This document shows, piece by piece, positions 13,008-23,145 of a stretch of DNA of 64,000 nt (the stretch's first letter is position 1; every line of letters begins with the position of its first letter). Source of the stretch: Lunularia cruciata (lineage: Eukaryota > Streptophyta > Marchantiopsida > Lunulariales > Lunulariaceae); the NCBI GenBank assembly GCA_948567375.1, contig OX419756.1, forward strand, positions 34,424,333-34,488,332, given 5' to 3'. Both the position numbers and the translations under genes were made by a program. Under the pieces are notes generated by a model, which searched no databases, was not told the origin of the DNA, and worked only from the letters and a program-made list of their open reading frames with translations.

Positions 13008-14029
13008 GCTCTGCTTCCAATGTCACCCATGTTATCCTCCTTGAATAGGGAGATATACTCTTCCATGGTGGCAGCCATAGAATCAAGAATCAAAAGAGAT
13101 AGGAAGCATTCAAACTCTATTTGGGGTTATGTAGATCCACCTATCTGGTGCTTATGTGCACTACATAGACCCCTTATGCATAGACTAGACACAAATATTT
13201 TATGCACCCTACTCTTCAGTATAGACCCTGATATAGCAGCCCTACAATATCAATTGCTTAATTTCTTTGTGATTTAAACTATGCAGACTCTAAACTCTCT
13301 TTCCATAAATCCTCTTAGGTGCTCCTCCAAAATGTTACTTATAAGCTTAATGAGCCTCTATTAAGATCTATGACCTTTTAACCTCTTCTTGATCCTACAC
13401 AAATAGTTGGGATGTTTCAAATGCAAGCAAAAACTTCATGATACTTCACACTATGCTTTGAACCCTAACTATGTTAATTTGTCATGTCCTCTTGTCTTGT
13501 GTTAAATATGTTGTTATTTGTCCTCAACAAAATTATTGTTGCAACCAAAACCACAACTCTTCTCTCCACCAAGCATTTTGCAAAACCTTGAAATTAATTC
13601 TACTCAAGTGTGTCATGTGCTCCACTTTATATATAGTGTTCAGATTTATTCATTCAGAGCTGGTTTAAATTGATATTTTATCTAATTTTTATGGATTTTG
13701 AGCCCTTACATATCCTTGTATATTTCTACAAATATTAGTATTTTGATTGGTTTATATTGATATTTCTTCCTTGGTTTTGTATTCCTATCCCCTACATGAA
13801 GAATAAAATTTTGCAAATATTGCTATCCAATTATGCAAATATTGATATCCAAGGTCCTTGATATTCATATTTTCTCCTTGGTTCTTGATTTCTAGCCTAT
13901 AAATGTCCTTATATTGTCATGAATATATTTCTAGTAGGCTTATTATATTGATAATGTCTTGTGGGTTTTTTAGCTCTTAAATATCCATATATATATTGAT
14001 ATTGGGACTTTTTTAGATTAAATATTTCT
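13008..14029 (-). mobile_element. Possible minus-strand LTR with primer-binding site
   Basis: Read on the minus strand, 13020-13008 is TTGGAAGCAGAGC, which matches 11 of 13 positions of the initiator-tRNA-Met primer-binding site TTGGTATCAGAGC. It directly follows GGTGACA, a plausible LTR end in CA. A TATA-like TATATAAAG on the minus strand lies near 13630. The far end of the putative LTR was not identified, and at about 14030 the plus-strand BL element begins abruptly. The A/T-rich part at 13680-14000 holds loose repeats of TATTGATATT and CTTGGTT. This is a weak call. Confidence 0.3.
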
Positions 14030-14080
14030 ATCTATCGTATTGAACAAGAAGATTTGGGATCTCCCGAGGTAGACGCGGAG

Positions 14081-14536
14081 ATTGCATGGTGCATGATCAC
14101 ATCGATACCCATTGACTCTGGGTCCGGGGTGAATGTCATGACCGAAGATACGGCAAATCGACTCGGGTATCATACGTTTGAACCAACACCCCAAGTTTTG
14201 TAGTTTGCCGACCAAACCAGGAGACGGCCCTTGGGCATGCTGTTGAACATTACCACGATCATTGGAGGGGTACCCTTCAAGTTGAATTACATCGTGTTGC
14301 AGCCAGTGACAAAAACTGGTTACCCTCTGTTGATCGGCAGATCCTGGTTGTATAGTGCCCAAGTTGTAGTGGATTGGCATCAACAGACGTTAAGATTCAA
14401 GGATATTTTGTCCGAAGATCAGAAGCTGGTGACTGTGAGTTGGACGAAGGTTCCCCATCTCAAGGAAACAAGTTTGTCAGAAGAGGAAGACAAATCCAAA
14501 GACTCATCATCTTTGTCTTCAGACGAATCCGAATAA
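14081..14536 (+). pseudogene. BL aspartic protease
   Basis: Retropepsin-type protease that would process the Gag-Pol polyprotein. The active site reads PIDSGSGVNVM, with the catalytic Asp codon at 14114-14116. The second conserved block is YPLLIGRSWLYSAQVVVDW. One in-frame TAG falls between the two blocks (near 14202). The C-terminus is Glu/Ser-rich. The sequence upstream of the active site is cut off near 14030. Confidence 0.8.
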
Positions 14537-14766
14537 GAAGTCCAAGTTAATTACTTGGAATGCTACAAGGTAGAGGTTGACGACAAAGATCCATATGACC
14601 TCACCTCGGGTGAACCTGACTGGGAGGAAGGGGGTTTGATGGCCGCTCGCCTTGGGATAAGCCGAGTAAGCCACGTTGAAGGAGTCATCAACCCCGATGA
14701 CTATCAAGAGGTGTTACTAATTGAAGGAAAAATTTTAAAATCTCAAAGACAGTTACTTCGGAGGAG

Positions 14767-15771
14767 TTGGCAGGATACACTGCCCTGTTTATAGAGTTCC
14801 AGGATGTATTTGCCTGGTCGATTGATCAAATGCCGGGTATTCCACAAGAATTCGGAGAACACCGGATTGATTTGGTTGAAGGTGCCGTTCCGGTTCGGCA
14901 GCGACAATACCGCCTGAACCCAAAGTACTCGCTTTTGGTGAAAGATGAAATTGATAAGTACTTAGGGGCCGGAATCATCTTCCCTGTCTTAAGCAGTGAA
15001 TGGGTCTCCCCCATTGTCATTGTCCCAAAGAAGAAAATAGGGAAGATCCGAGTGTGCCAAGACTTCCAAAAATTGAACGCAGTTACAAGGAAAGATCATC
15101 ATCCCTTGCCTTTTACCGATACAATTTTAGATCAAGTAACTATGTATCCTTGTTATAGTTTTCTCGATGGATTTTCAAGGTACAATCAAGTATCCATTCG
15201 AGAAGAAGACAAGGATAAAACTACATTCACGACTGACTGGGGCACTTTTGCTTACAATCAAATGCCCTTTGGGTTGTGTAATGCTCCCGCTACTTTCCAG
15301 CAGATGATGAATTTGATCTTCAAGGATTTCCTACGCAAATTTGTTGAAGTTTTTATTGATGAATTTTGTGTGTTTAGGCGAAGAGATGTACATATAGATT
15401 ACCTTCGCCAAACGTTTGAAAGGTGTCGTTTTGCCGGCTTGTCATTACACCCAGAGAAATGCTTCTTCGCCATGAAGGAGGGAATTCTTCTGGGGCATCG
15501 GGTGTCAAGCCAAGGTATTGAAGTCGATGTTGAGAAGGTTAAGATAATTGCAGCTTTGGAATCCCCGAAGAACATCCGGGAGCTGAGAGCCTTCTTGGGA
15601 CATGTCAGATATTACAGACGCTTCGTGTCAAACTATGCAGTGCTTGCTGCACCACTTACAAAGCTTCTGAAGAAATCCAAAGACTATCTGTGGGAAGCAC
15701 ATCAAGAAGAAGCTTTCCAGGTGTTGAAGAAGAAACTGGTTGAAGCACCAGTCATGAGGGCCCCGAATTAG
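14767..15771 (+). pseudogene. BL reverse transcriptase
   Basis: Single open frame of 334 codons covering almost the whole Ty3 reverse transcriptase. It shows GIIFPVLSSEWVSPIVIVPKK, GKIRVCQDFQKLN, CYSFLDGFSRYNQ, NQMPFGLCNAPATFQ, the catalytic box VEVFIDEFCVF and RAFLGHVRYYRRFV. The usual FxDD is FIDE at 15352-15363, so the second catalytic Asp is replaced by Glu. This probably reduces or abolishes activity in this copy. The frame ends in a stop before the RNase H, which follows in the same order. An upstream linker at 14555-14766 lies in another frame. Confidence 0.9.
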
Positions 15772-15775
15772 GACA

Positions 15776-16170
15776 TCCCTTTTCATGTGTATGTGGACAC
15801 TTCGTCCATGGTCATCGGGGTTGTCTTAAGTCAGAAGGACGAAAAGAAGAAGGACTACCCAATGTATTATGCCAGCCGACAACTTTCAGTTTTTGAAAAG
15901 AACTATTCAACAACTGAAAGAGAAGCACTCGGAATGGTGTATGCCTGCAAGAAATTTTGTCATTATTTGTTGGGGTATGAGTTTGTCTTCTATGTTGACC
16001 ATTATGCATTGCCACATCTGGTCAAGAAGGCAAATTTATCGGGACAAATTGCAAGATGGATCTTGTTATTACAAGAATTCACGTATACTGTACAAGTGAG
16101 GAAGGGAGCTTCGCCTTGCGGACTTCCTGTCCAGGTTAGAAACTCAAGACCAGGAGTGGGAAATTGATGA
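15776..16170 (+). pseudogene. BL RNase H
   Basis: RNase H domain that degrades the RNA template during reverse transcription. It reads HVYVDTSSMVIGVVLSQ, then TEREALGMVYACKKF, then VDHYALPHLVKK. The catalytic Asp, Glu and Asp are visible in VDTS, TERE and VDHY. It follows the RT stop by a few codons. The end is garbled by a frame change near 16120. Confidence 0.85.
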
Positions 16171-16189
16171 TCGGTTCCCTGACAAAGAG

Positions 16190-17526
16190 TTGTATCACTT
16201 ATCAACAATGAGAAGTACGAGGTATGTAGATGAATATAATTATCTGAATACTCTCCATTGTCTTGAGGGGATGGATCCGGAACAGTGGGCAGTCTTTCTC
16301 AGGAAAATGGGGCCGTACCAGCTTAAACACAACATTTTATTTAAGATGGGCGAAGACAAAGTACTTCGGCGATGCTTGGAGTCATACAAAGTAGGAGGAG
16401 TAATTGAATCTTTACACTCCGAGGCATTGGGAGGACACTGTGCTCTGAAGAATACTATAAAGAAAATTCTTTCGGCAGGGTATTGGTGGCCTACAATGTA
16501 CAAAGATGTACATGCTCATATCCGAAGCTGTGATGCGTGTCAGAGAATGGGGAAGCCGATGGCTACTTCTCAATGGCCTTTGAGACCAATTTTTCCTTTG
16601 GCTCCATTTGAGAAATGGGGGGTTGATTTTGTGGGTCCATTCAACCAGTGACCCGAGTCACAAGAAAGTGCTACCTTTTGGTTTGCACTGACTATGCTAC
16701 CAAGATGGTTGAAGCGGAAGCAACTTGCAGAGATGATGCTGAAACTGTGGTGGAATTTTTCTTTTGAAACATCATCTCCCGATATGGGTGTCCTCTGGAA
16801 TTGGTCAGTGACCAAGGAACACATTTTTTGAACTTGGTAATGGAGGCATTAACCAAGTATTTTCAGATTAAACATAGGAAGATGACTCCTTATAACCCAA
16901 AAGCAAATGGCTTAACGGAAAAAGCAAATGGGTTACTTTGTAAAATTTTGAATAAGGTGACTGTCAATTATGCCTATGACTGGGATACAAAATTACCAGC
17001 CGCGTTGTGGGCATATTGAACGACAGAGAAGATTACAACCAAACAAACCCCATACTTCTTGACATATGGCTTGCATCCCATACTGCCAATTGAATTTGAA
17101 GTTCCGACATATCGGGTTCTATGCAAAGAACAAATGTCGGAAGAGGAAAGTCAAGATCTTCGGATTCATCAACTGATGTGGTTAGAAGAGAAAAGAGATG
17201 ATGCAATGCAAACCACGAAAGACGTACAAGCACAGAGGAAAGTCAGGCATGATCAGAGAATCAAGCCTGTGACTATACGAGAAGGGGATTTGGTTTTGTT
17301 ATATGACAATTGCCAAATATTTTTTCCAGGCAAGTTGCATTTGAGATGGATGGGTCTCTATCGAGTTCTTCATCTTTACGAAAATGGATCCATGCAACTT
17401 GTCGATTTGGAAGGTAATCCTTTTGCCACTCGAGTAAACGGGTGGAGATTTTGGAGATATTGGACCATAGACTCGGAAGTTTCTAAGACACCCAAGGTCT
17501 ATGTTTGCGGGGACGCTCACATTTGA
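16190..17526 (+). pseudogene. BL integrase
   Basis: Ty3-type integrase. The HHCC zinc-binding part is HSEALGGHCALKN with CDACQRMGKP. The DDE core has WGVDFVGPF, then VSDQGTHFL, then ANGLTEKANG. The C-terminus ends with LHLRWMGLYRVLHL and VNGWRFWRYW, stopping at 17524-17526. Stops or frameshifts interrupt it at about 16650, 16767 and 17017. No chromodomain follows, which supports the Athila/Tat-like branch. The stop is directly followed by the polypurine tract. Confidence 0.85.
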
Positions 17527-17537
17527 GGGAGGGGGTA
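17525..17537 (+). promoter_or_regulatory. Polypurine tract of BL element
   Basis: GAGGGAGGGGGTA lies between the integrase stop and the TGTGG start of the 3' LTR. It is the expected primer site for plus-strand DNA synthesis and fixes the LTR start at 17538. Confidence 0.9.
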
Positions 17538-17649
17538 TGTGGTGTCCACATTTTTTGTTTTTTTCAAAATAAAGGAGAAGAAGTGTATAGAGAAGTTGGA
17601 TTGCACTTGTATGGCCAAAGAAGGCGAAGAAAATTGTCTTCGGGATGAA

Positions 17650-17673
17650 ACCCAAAGTAAAGTGACTTTGGGT
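17650..17673. repeat. Palindrome in BL U3
   Basis: ACCCAAAGT and ACTTTGGGT flank a 6-base spacer. Related half-sites occur in the same place in copies A, B and D, and a tandem expansion of the half-site occurs in copy E (43333-43420). It may be a protein-binding site in the LTR. Confidence 0.6.
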
Positions 17674-17923
17674 CATAAGGCGAAGTACTCAGAAATGTCG
17701 TGTCAGCATACAATACGAAGTAAATTGTCTTCAGGTCAGGGGGAGCTCAACCCGAGGCAAAGATAGTCTAACAACCTTTCGTCGGGGCGAGAAATTCAAG
17801 AAGGGGCCATTTCAAAACTGGCGGCTCATACGCGCGAAGGTTGATTGACAGTGACAGGTGCATGCAGGAGGTGTGATTTCTCGGTAGAAACTCAAAGCGA
17901 CGGAAGACAAAGAAGTGCAACTC

Positions 17924-17930
17924 TATAAAA
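17924..17930 (+). promoter_or_regulatory. TATA-like box upstream of the LTR-encoded frame
   Basis: TATAAAA in the context CTCTATAAAAATCG, 165 bp before the conserved ATG at 18089. The equivalent place in copy D has AACTATAAAGTC. It is separate from the TATTTAAG box at 20639, so the LTR may have two promoters, one of them for the internal gene. This is inferred from sequence only. Confidence 0.45.
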
Positions 17931-18088
17931 ATCGAAACTGCAATGACGAAATGTCGAGCAATTTTCCTTCGCCATTGAGAAGTCGTCTTGCAGGTGATTG
18001 GGGAAAGGGAAGTAGAGTTGTACTCGGGTTAGTGCGCAAGGGAGAAGTCACGAGAGAGAAATCGAGAGACAGTAAGAAAGCAAAAGAG

Positions 18089-19309
18089 ATGGGAGGAGGG
18101 AAGAAAAACTCTGAATTTGTAGTGAGAAATCATGCGATTCGGAGAATAGATGTAGTAGCGAGGATCAAAGTCTTGAGCCAACTTTGGATCACTTTTCTGG
18201 CATGGAACTGGAACGTAAGTTTTCCAGGATTCATGACAGAAATCATCGAGAGTAAGTGTCTCGATGGGCCCAAGGAAGAAGGGAAGAGAGGAAATCCGGC
18301 TCGCTGGACAGAGTCGGATTGGAGACTCGTACTCGGGAAGGAGGCGGGTTTGGAGCAAGGAGCCACGTTCTTGGGGAAAGGAGAGATAGCCCAAGAAACG
18401 CAGGAGGTGAGAGATGCCTTCTCGTTGAAGAGAACAAAGAATGGGTATAAAGTTGAGAGCTACAAAGACCCTGTGAGGAGAGGAATTGTGAGTGCACTAA
18501 TGGCCATCCTGAAGCCGGAGAGAACCACTTATGTGATGAAGCACCAAGCGGTGTTCTTTCACAAGTTATTTGCAGGAGAACCGATCAATTGGGCAAGGTG
18601 TTTTCATGAAAGAACGAGGCAGATGGTGTGGAATCTGCGGGATAAGTCACCTCCACACTACATCATACCATTTGCAGCACATTTCTACCTCGGGTTGAAT
18701 TTGCTCAATTTGGTGGAGCGCAATAGAATGGTGTCTCATTTCCATCCTGACTTGAGAAGAGAAGTCGACACGGAGGAGCAGCAATACATTCTCCAAATCC
18801 GGAGCACGGACGACTACTATGCAAAGACAGGGAAAAATGTGGAGGTCGTGGTAAGTACCCCGACAAAGAAGAGAACTCGGCAAGCAGAAGCCGAAGAAAA
18901 CAAGAAACCTTGGAAGATGCTGAAAAATAACCCGAGGCGAGGGATGGTGCTGATTGAGTCAGAAGATGAAGACTCAGAAGGAGAAGCCGAGCTCAAAACG
19001 GAGGACTGGGAACGTGAGGAGGAACCTAAGCTGACACTGCAGAGTGGAGATACTAGCAGTGACAGTGAAGACGGTGGAGAAATGACCTCGGCACCAGCGG
19101 CTGAAGAATACGAAGAAGAAGTGCAAGCTGAAGTAGAAGCCAAAGACAATGCGGCACTGGAAGACGAAGTACCAGTGCTAGAGGAGAAGAAGATCGCAGT
19201 ACAGCAAGGAGTTTGCTCAAGACATAAGGCAAAGTGTGAAGCGGGGCCGAGTAGAGTGAAGGAAGAGGTAGAAGAAAGCTCGGGTAGTGAGGCATCGATT
19301 CCAATATGA
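18089..19309 (+). CDS. BL LTR-encoded protein, N-terminal 406 codons
   Basis: Longest intact copy of the frame in the BL U3. The frame is open from further upstream, but I choose ATG 18089 because its counterparts at 8461 (B) and 27100 (D) are also ATG. Residues 1-250 form a globular, aromatic-rich domain: IDVVARIKVLSQLWITF, then AWNWNVSFP, GKRGNPARWTESDW, NGYKVESYKDPVRRG, VFFHKLFAGEPINWARCF and PHYIIPFAAHFYLGLNL. Residues 270-406 are acidic and low-complexity. There is no signal peptide and no zinc knuckle, so it is neither an obvious envelope nor an obvious nucleocapsid. The frame then breaks, and coiled coils follow in other frames to 20523. As it lies in U3, it would be carried at the 3' end of the genomic RNA. 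Function unknown. Confidence 0.7.
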   Translation: MGGGKKNSEFVVRNHAIRRIDVVARIKVLSQLWITFLAWNWNVSFPGFMTEIIESKCLDGPKEEGKRGNPARWTESDWRLVLGKEAGLEQGATFLGKGEIAQETQEVRDAFSLKRTKNGYKVESYKDPVRRGIVSALMAILKPERTTYVMKHQAVFFHKLFAGEPINWARCFHERTRQMVWNLRDKSPPHYIIPFAAHFYLGLNLLNLVERNRMVSHFHPDLRREVDTEEQQYILQIRSTDDYYAKTGKNVEVVVSTPTKKRTRQAEAEENKKPWKMLKNNPRRGMVLIESEDEDSEGEAELKTEDWEREEEPKLTLQSGDTSSDSEDGGEMTSAPAAEEYEEEVQAEVEAKDNAALEDEVPVLEEKKIAVQQGVCSRHKAKCEAGPSRVKEEVEESSGSEASIPI

Positions 19310-20523
19310 AGACTCCAGAGAAGAAGGCGAGTATCGGGAGAACACAAAGAGAGAAGAGAGACCACTCTGTGGGAGGAAGAAGTTGCCAATAATGGAGTAG
19401 ATTACCTGCAAGAAGTAGTGTGCCCGCTGTTGGTGAAGTTGGAACAGAAGAAGAAGGAGATGCAATCTACTTGTCCAGAGGTAAAGACTATTTTGCAGGT
19501 CTTATCAAGATTAGAAGAAGAGAACTCGGAGTTGAAGAAGAGTGTAACCCGAGGTGAGGAAGAGAGAGAAGTAATGCGAGCGGAAGTAGTAGAGAGAAGT
19601 CAGGTAATCAAAGACCTGAAGAGAGAAGTGAGTTATCGAGAGGATCTTGCAAGGAAGAGTGACATCGCAAGGGAGAGACAGGTAGCGGAGCACAAAATCT
19701 TGAAGCAGCAGTTTGCTAATTCAAGAGTAGAGCTTATCCATGCTATGGTGAGGGTAGCATCAAAGGACCAAGAGCTTGATTGAGTGATGGAGAGTATGGA
19801 GGAGAAGAAGCAGCTCTGGCAAAGAGAGTTGTCTGTGCGGTATAGAGAAGAAGAGAGATTACGAGAGTTACTTCATAATCAGGAAGAGAAAATCGTACAG
19901 AAGGAGAAAGAGAAGGAGGCGGTGAAGGCCGAGTTCAAAGAAGAGTTGACGATGTACAGAGAGGAATGGCTTGCAGATTGGGAACAAGACAAAAGACAAG
20001 ATTGGAGCCATTGAAGGAGATAGTCCTCAGAGTGAATGCAATGTTAAGTACAGAAGCCAACGTTTGAATTGAAGAAGCACGACTGCACAAGTTGAAGTTG
20101 TTGGTGTAGGAGACAAGGCAAAGACAAGCAAAGGACACTGATTTGAATGCCTTGTTGATTAGTCTTAGAACTCGCGTAGACAGAAAGATTTTAGAGGTAG
20201 AGGATAACATTTCAATTAGATTAGACTTAGTGAAAATAGAGTTAGAAAAGCTTCGGCAGGATGTTAAGGCAAAACCCAAAGTAGATAACATAGGAATCCA
20301 AATGTCTTCGGAGTTGCCCTTTGAGACATTAGAGAAGAGTGGGTCGAAGGATGAAGGGTTAGATAGATTACCCACTAGTGCAATTTCAGATCAGGAAAGA
20401 GAATTACTGGATCTGGTAGAAGATGTAGGAGATATGAAACCCGAGGAAAGAGTAGTAGGAAGTAAGATTACTTCGGGTTTGGGTTTGAAAGCCAAGGAAG
20501 AAGTAGACATCGGATCGGATTAG
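19310..20523 (+). pseudogene. BL LTR-encoded protein, coiled-coil C-terminal part
   Basis: Three successive open stretches (19418-19783, 19784-20014, 20143-20523) continue the protein after the stop at 19307. The first two are Glu/Lys/Arg/Gln-rich with heptad-like leucine spacing, so they are predicted coiled coils. The last carries LLISLRTRVDRKILEVEDN and ELPFETLEKSGSKDEGLDRL, conserved in copies B and D. A full ancestral product would be roughly 750-810 residues. Confidence 0.65.
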
Positions 20524-20637
20524 TAACCGATTTGAGATTTGAAGGGGCAGATATGAAGAGGTGCATTTTCATTTCGGATCTGCAGGTTAGAACAGTTGTT
20601 GTAGAACAATATAGTTGTTAGAACTGTCGATTTGTTC

Positions 20638-20732
20638 ACTATTTAAGAGTGGCATTTGCAGGAAATTGTTGTTCAGTGCTCATTATTTTTGAGAATAGAT
20701 AAAGCGAAGTGCTGTAAAGCAGTGCTTGTCGC
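20638..20732 (+). promoter_or_regulatory. LTR promoter box and R-region hairpin
   Basis: CTATTTAAGAG at about 20638 is conserved in copies B, D and E at the same distance from the LTR end. About 65 bp downstream, 20704-20732 folds as GCGAAGTGCTG, loop TAAAG, CAGTGCTTGTCGC with wobble pairs. A related hairpin is seen in copy B. The likely role is the start of the genomic RNA. Confidence 0.5.
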
Positions 20733-21317
20733 TTGAGCTTGATTTCGAGTATCAATTTTGCAATTGTGTTTGTGAGTGTTTGGAGAAATTCAAAGTGCAA
20801 GTCAGTGTGTTTGTTGGATGTTGGATTCCACAGCCTTGATCTTCATTCTGTGTGTTTGATCCTGAGTGAAGTGCAATCAAAGCAATGCCTTGACAGATCT
20901 GAGAGGAATTGTAGTGTTGGTAGTATTATGCATTTGTGAGTGCAGTGCGAAGTCGATGTGAAGCAATTTCGATCGAGGAAGTTGTGCCTTCAGTGGAGGG
21001 GTAGAACACGATTCTGAGGCAAAGTCGTTTTGCAGTGAAGTGCCATTTTTGGGAGAGCCTAAATCATCACAATCAAGATTGTTTGGAAAGATTTGATGGA
21101 TTTGTGATTAAGGAGTGTGAATTTGTGACAAGACTGCAAATCAGTGCTTGTTACTCTCTTTTGGGTGTGGTTTCTACCTGAGAGATTAAAGACGCAACCA
21201 AGAAGGACTACATGTTACTGTTTGACTTTGTATTTGGATATTTCTGACTCGTATCTCTGCGCGAACAAACTTTACTTACCCAATTACTGCAAAAGTGATA
21301 TTTGCCGAGTTGTCACA

Positions 21318-21861
21318 GCTTGAAAATGTGATTCTCACTCTTTGGTTTCAAATTTGGAAGCCTTTGTGTGACAACCTAATGTTGATAAAATAATAGTATA
21401 GATGGTAAGAAAGAGTTGTTCATTCAAGGATATGAGTGAAAAATAATTGAAAATGACATAAAAGTGTCACTATGATGACTATTGAATATTTCTTGTTTAA
21501 CCTCTTGGGCAAAGTTGCTTTGCATAAGAGTATAACATCACCAACCTTGGTAGATTATCAAAATACGACTTGTTGAGTATGAAGCTTACTGGAGTTCAAG
21601 TTCAAAAGGCTCCAAGAGGTAATGGTTAATTTGGAATGAAGGTCCCTTTGCCATAAAGTTGATCTCCTTATACATTTTCCTATTTGACCAATGGAGAAAT
21701 CCAATGGTTACAAGGGACTAGAAATCTCTTAATTACATCTTATGCATTCAACGCTAATCACATCCTACTCTAAACCTAATCATAAAGCAAAAGTAGGCCA
21801 TAGTTATTACCACCTTGGTGCATTGTTGTCCACCTAGGTTGACTAATACAAGGCTTTTGCA
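21318..21861. other. Spacer with no gene recognised
   Basis: Sequence between the BL 3' LTR and the DM derivative. No frame, repeat or motif was recognised. Confidence 0.5.
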
Positions 21862-22740
21862 TGTTGTGCATATATACATTGTTATACAACATACATTGCT
21901 ATCAACATTTTACACTATAGAAGGACAATTCATCCAAAAGTCATACATAAACTCTAAAGTACCATAATAATCAGTTCAATACATACTCAAATCACACTCA
22001 ATTGGATTAAAACTCAATTCTCAACTCAATAATCTACTAACAATGGACATTGATTACAATCAAGCCACAATCACTCTTATTAAGAGATTCCAACTGATGC
22101 TTGCTGGCCTCTGTACACCATAGCCAAGAACTCAAAGGCTCAACATTAATAAATTTAACTCTCTGGAGTTGCACTTCAAAGGTATACCCCTCTATTAGAC
22201 ATAGATCTCTATCCTGAATGGTGCCACTAACGGCCCATTTGACAATGTGAATAGTGCAAGTGATGGTGGATCTTATGGTGTGATCAATAGCCCTAACACA
22301 AAATCTGCTCATCTTTAAGTTGTCTTTGAGCAACTACTATTATAATTCTAATTGCCAAGACTATCACTATAGTGTCTAAGTAACTAGCTTCAGCATTGGA
22401 TATGTTATTACAACTATCATTCTTATCTGCATTGCTACACAACATACAACAATATCAACATCATACAAAAGTCATATATAAACTCTAAAGTACCATAATC
22501 ACTCCCTTAGTTGGTAGTTAGGTCCCTCTAACTCTAAGTAGCCATCTCATTGAGACTTGAGATATGGGCTTATATCAAGTGCCACTCCATGTAAACAAAT
22601 TGCATTCTATAGCAAAAATCTCCTTAAAAATCTCCAAAGAACTCCATTGTGATGATGTACCCCAAACTCCAATTGTAACCACCAAGAACCTCCCACTAAT
22701 ATACCCCTAATTATGATAATTACACTAGCGGGGAAGGGCA
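21862..22740 (-). mobile_element. DM family, internally deleted copy with 3' LTR
   Basis: Minus-strand order: about 180 bp of DM leader (22740-22560, matching 40560-40760 of copy 1), then the conserved tail TTAGAGGGACCTAAC, then the compound LTR. The LTR consists of an outer repeat (about 22416-22501), a core (21974-22415, matching 49912-50320 and 55419-55799) and a second copy of the outer repeat (21862-21973). No gag, pol, methyltransferase or PHD segment is left, so the leader is joined to the 3' tail. This is the structure of a large internal deletion. Confidence 0.65.
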
Positions 22741-23145
22741 ACTTGTAACCTGCCATTGCAACATGTACTCTCATGATCTATAAACCATCACTTCCCTCTT
22801 CACAATAGAGAAACATAGGTAGTTTGACTATTCATCATTCCAACCTCATTAACAAGAGCACACTAGAGTACCAATGCTCTAAATATTGAGGCACCTCATA
22901 CAAATATGGTGCATAAATGGGAAGAAAAGAATGAAAGTGGTCTAATTATAAGAATTTGAAACAATAACCTTCTATCTAACACATCAAACCGGATTGATTG
23001 TGCCACCATTGGCATGATATAATAGGATTTTCTATCTACTCTTATGTTGCCAAGATCACCAAGGATGGGATTAAACATCATCTCCTAGCCAAAGCCACAT
23101 GAGTATATGTATCAATTTACAAATCATTGTGATAATAAGTGAGGA

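Larger units (their letters stand above)
14030..21317 (+). mobile_element. BL Ty3 retrotransposon, 5'-truncated, with 3' LTR C
   Basis: The element starts abruptly within the protease, so the 5' LTR, primer-binding site and gag are missing. It then runs PR-RT-RNase H-INT-polypurine tract-3' LTR. The pol sequence resembles the Athila/Tat (non-chromovirus) branch: MPFGLCNAPATF, LDGFSRYNQ and no chromodomain after the integrase. Its importance is that it anchors the large 3.8-kb repeat: the sequence after the polypurine tract is exactly what occurs alone as copies A, B, D and E, which proves that unit is an LTR. Internal G+C and CpG are higher than in the surroundings. Confidence 0.85.
17538..21317 (+). 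mobile_element. BL 3' LTR, copy C (3.78 kb)
   Basis: Begins TGTGGTGTCCACA immediately after the polypurine tract and ends GAGTTGTCACA. The U3 is about 3.1 kb and contains a long protein-coding frame (18089-20523). A TATTTAAG box at about 20639 probably marks the promoter for the genomic RNA, leaving about 0.65 kb of R and U5. The start is a near-palindrome, TGTGGTGTCCACA. CpG is common, so this copy is among the least decayed. The downstream target duplication cannot be checked because the 5' end is lost. Confidence 0.9.

Noticed and set aside
17915..17950. Upstream start for the LTR-encoded frame at 17915
   Set aside because: It is GTG, and both it and the ATG at 17951 are within about 30 bp of the TATA box. 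The conserved ATG 18089 fits better.
17538..21317. BL unit as an internal envelope-like gene plus a short LTR
   Set aside because: Standalone copies A, B, D and E have exactly the same ends, D with a 5-bp target duplication, and the polypurine tract lies directly before the unit. The whole unit is therefore the LTR.
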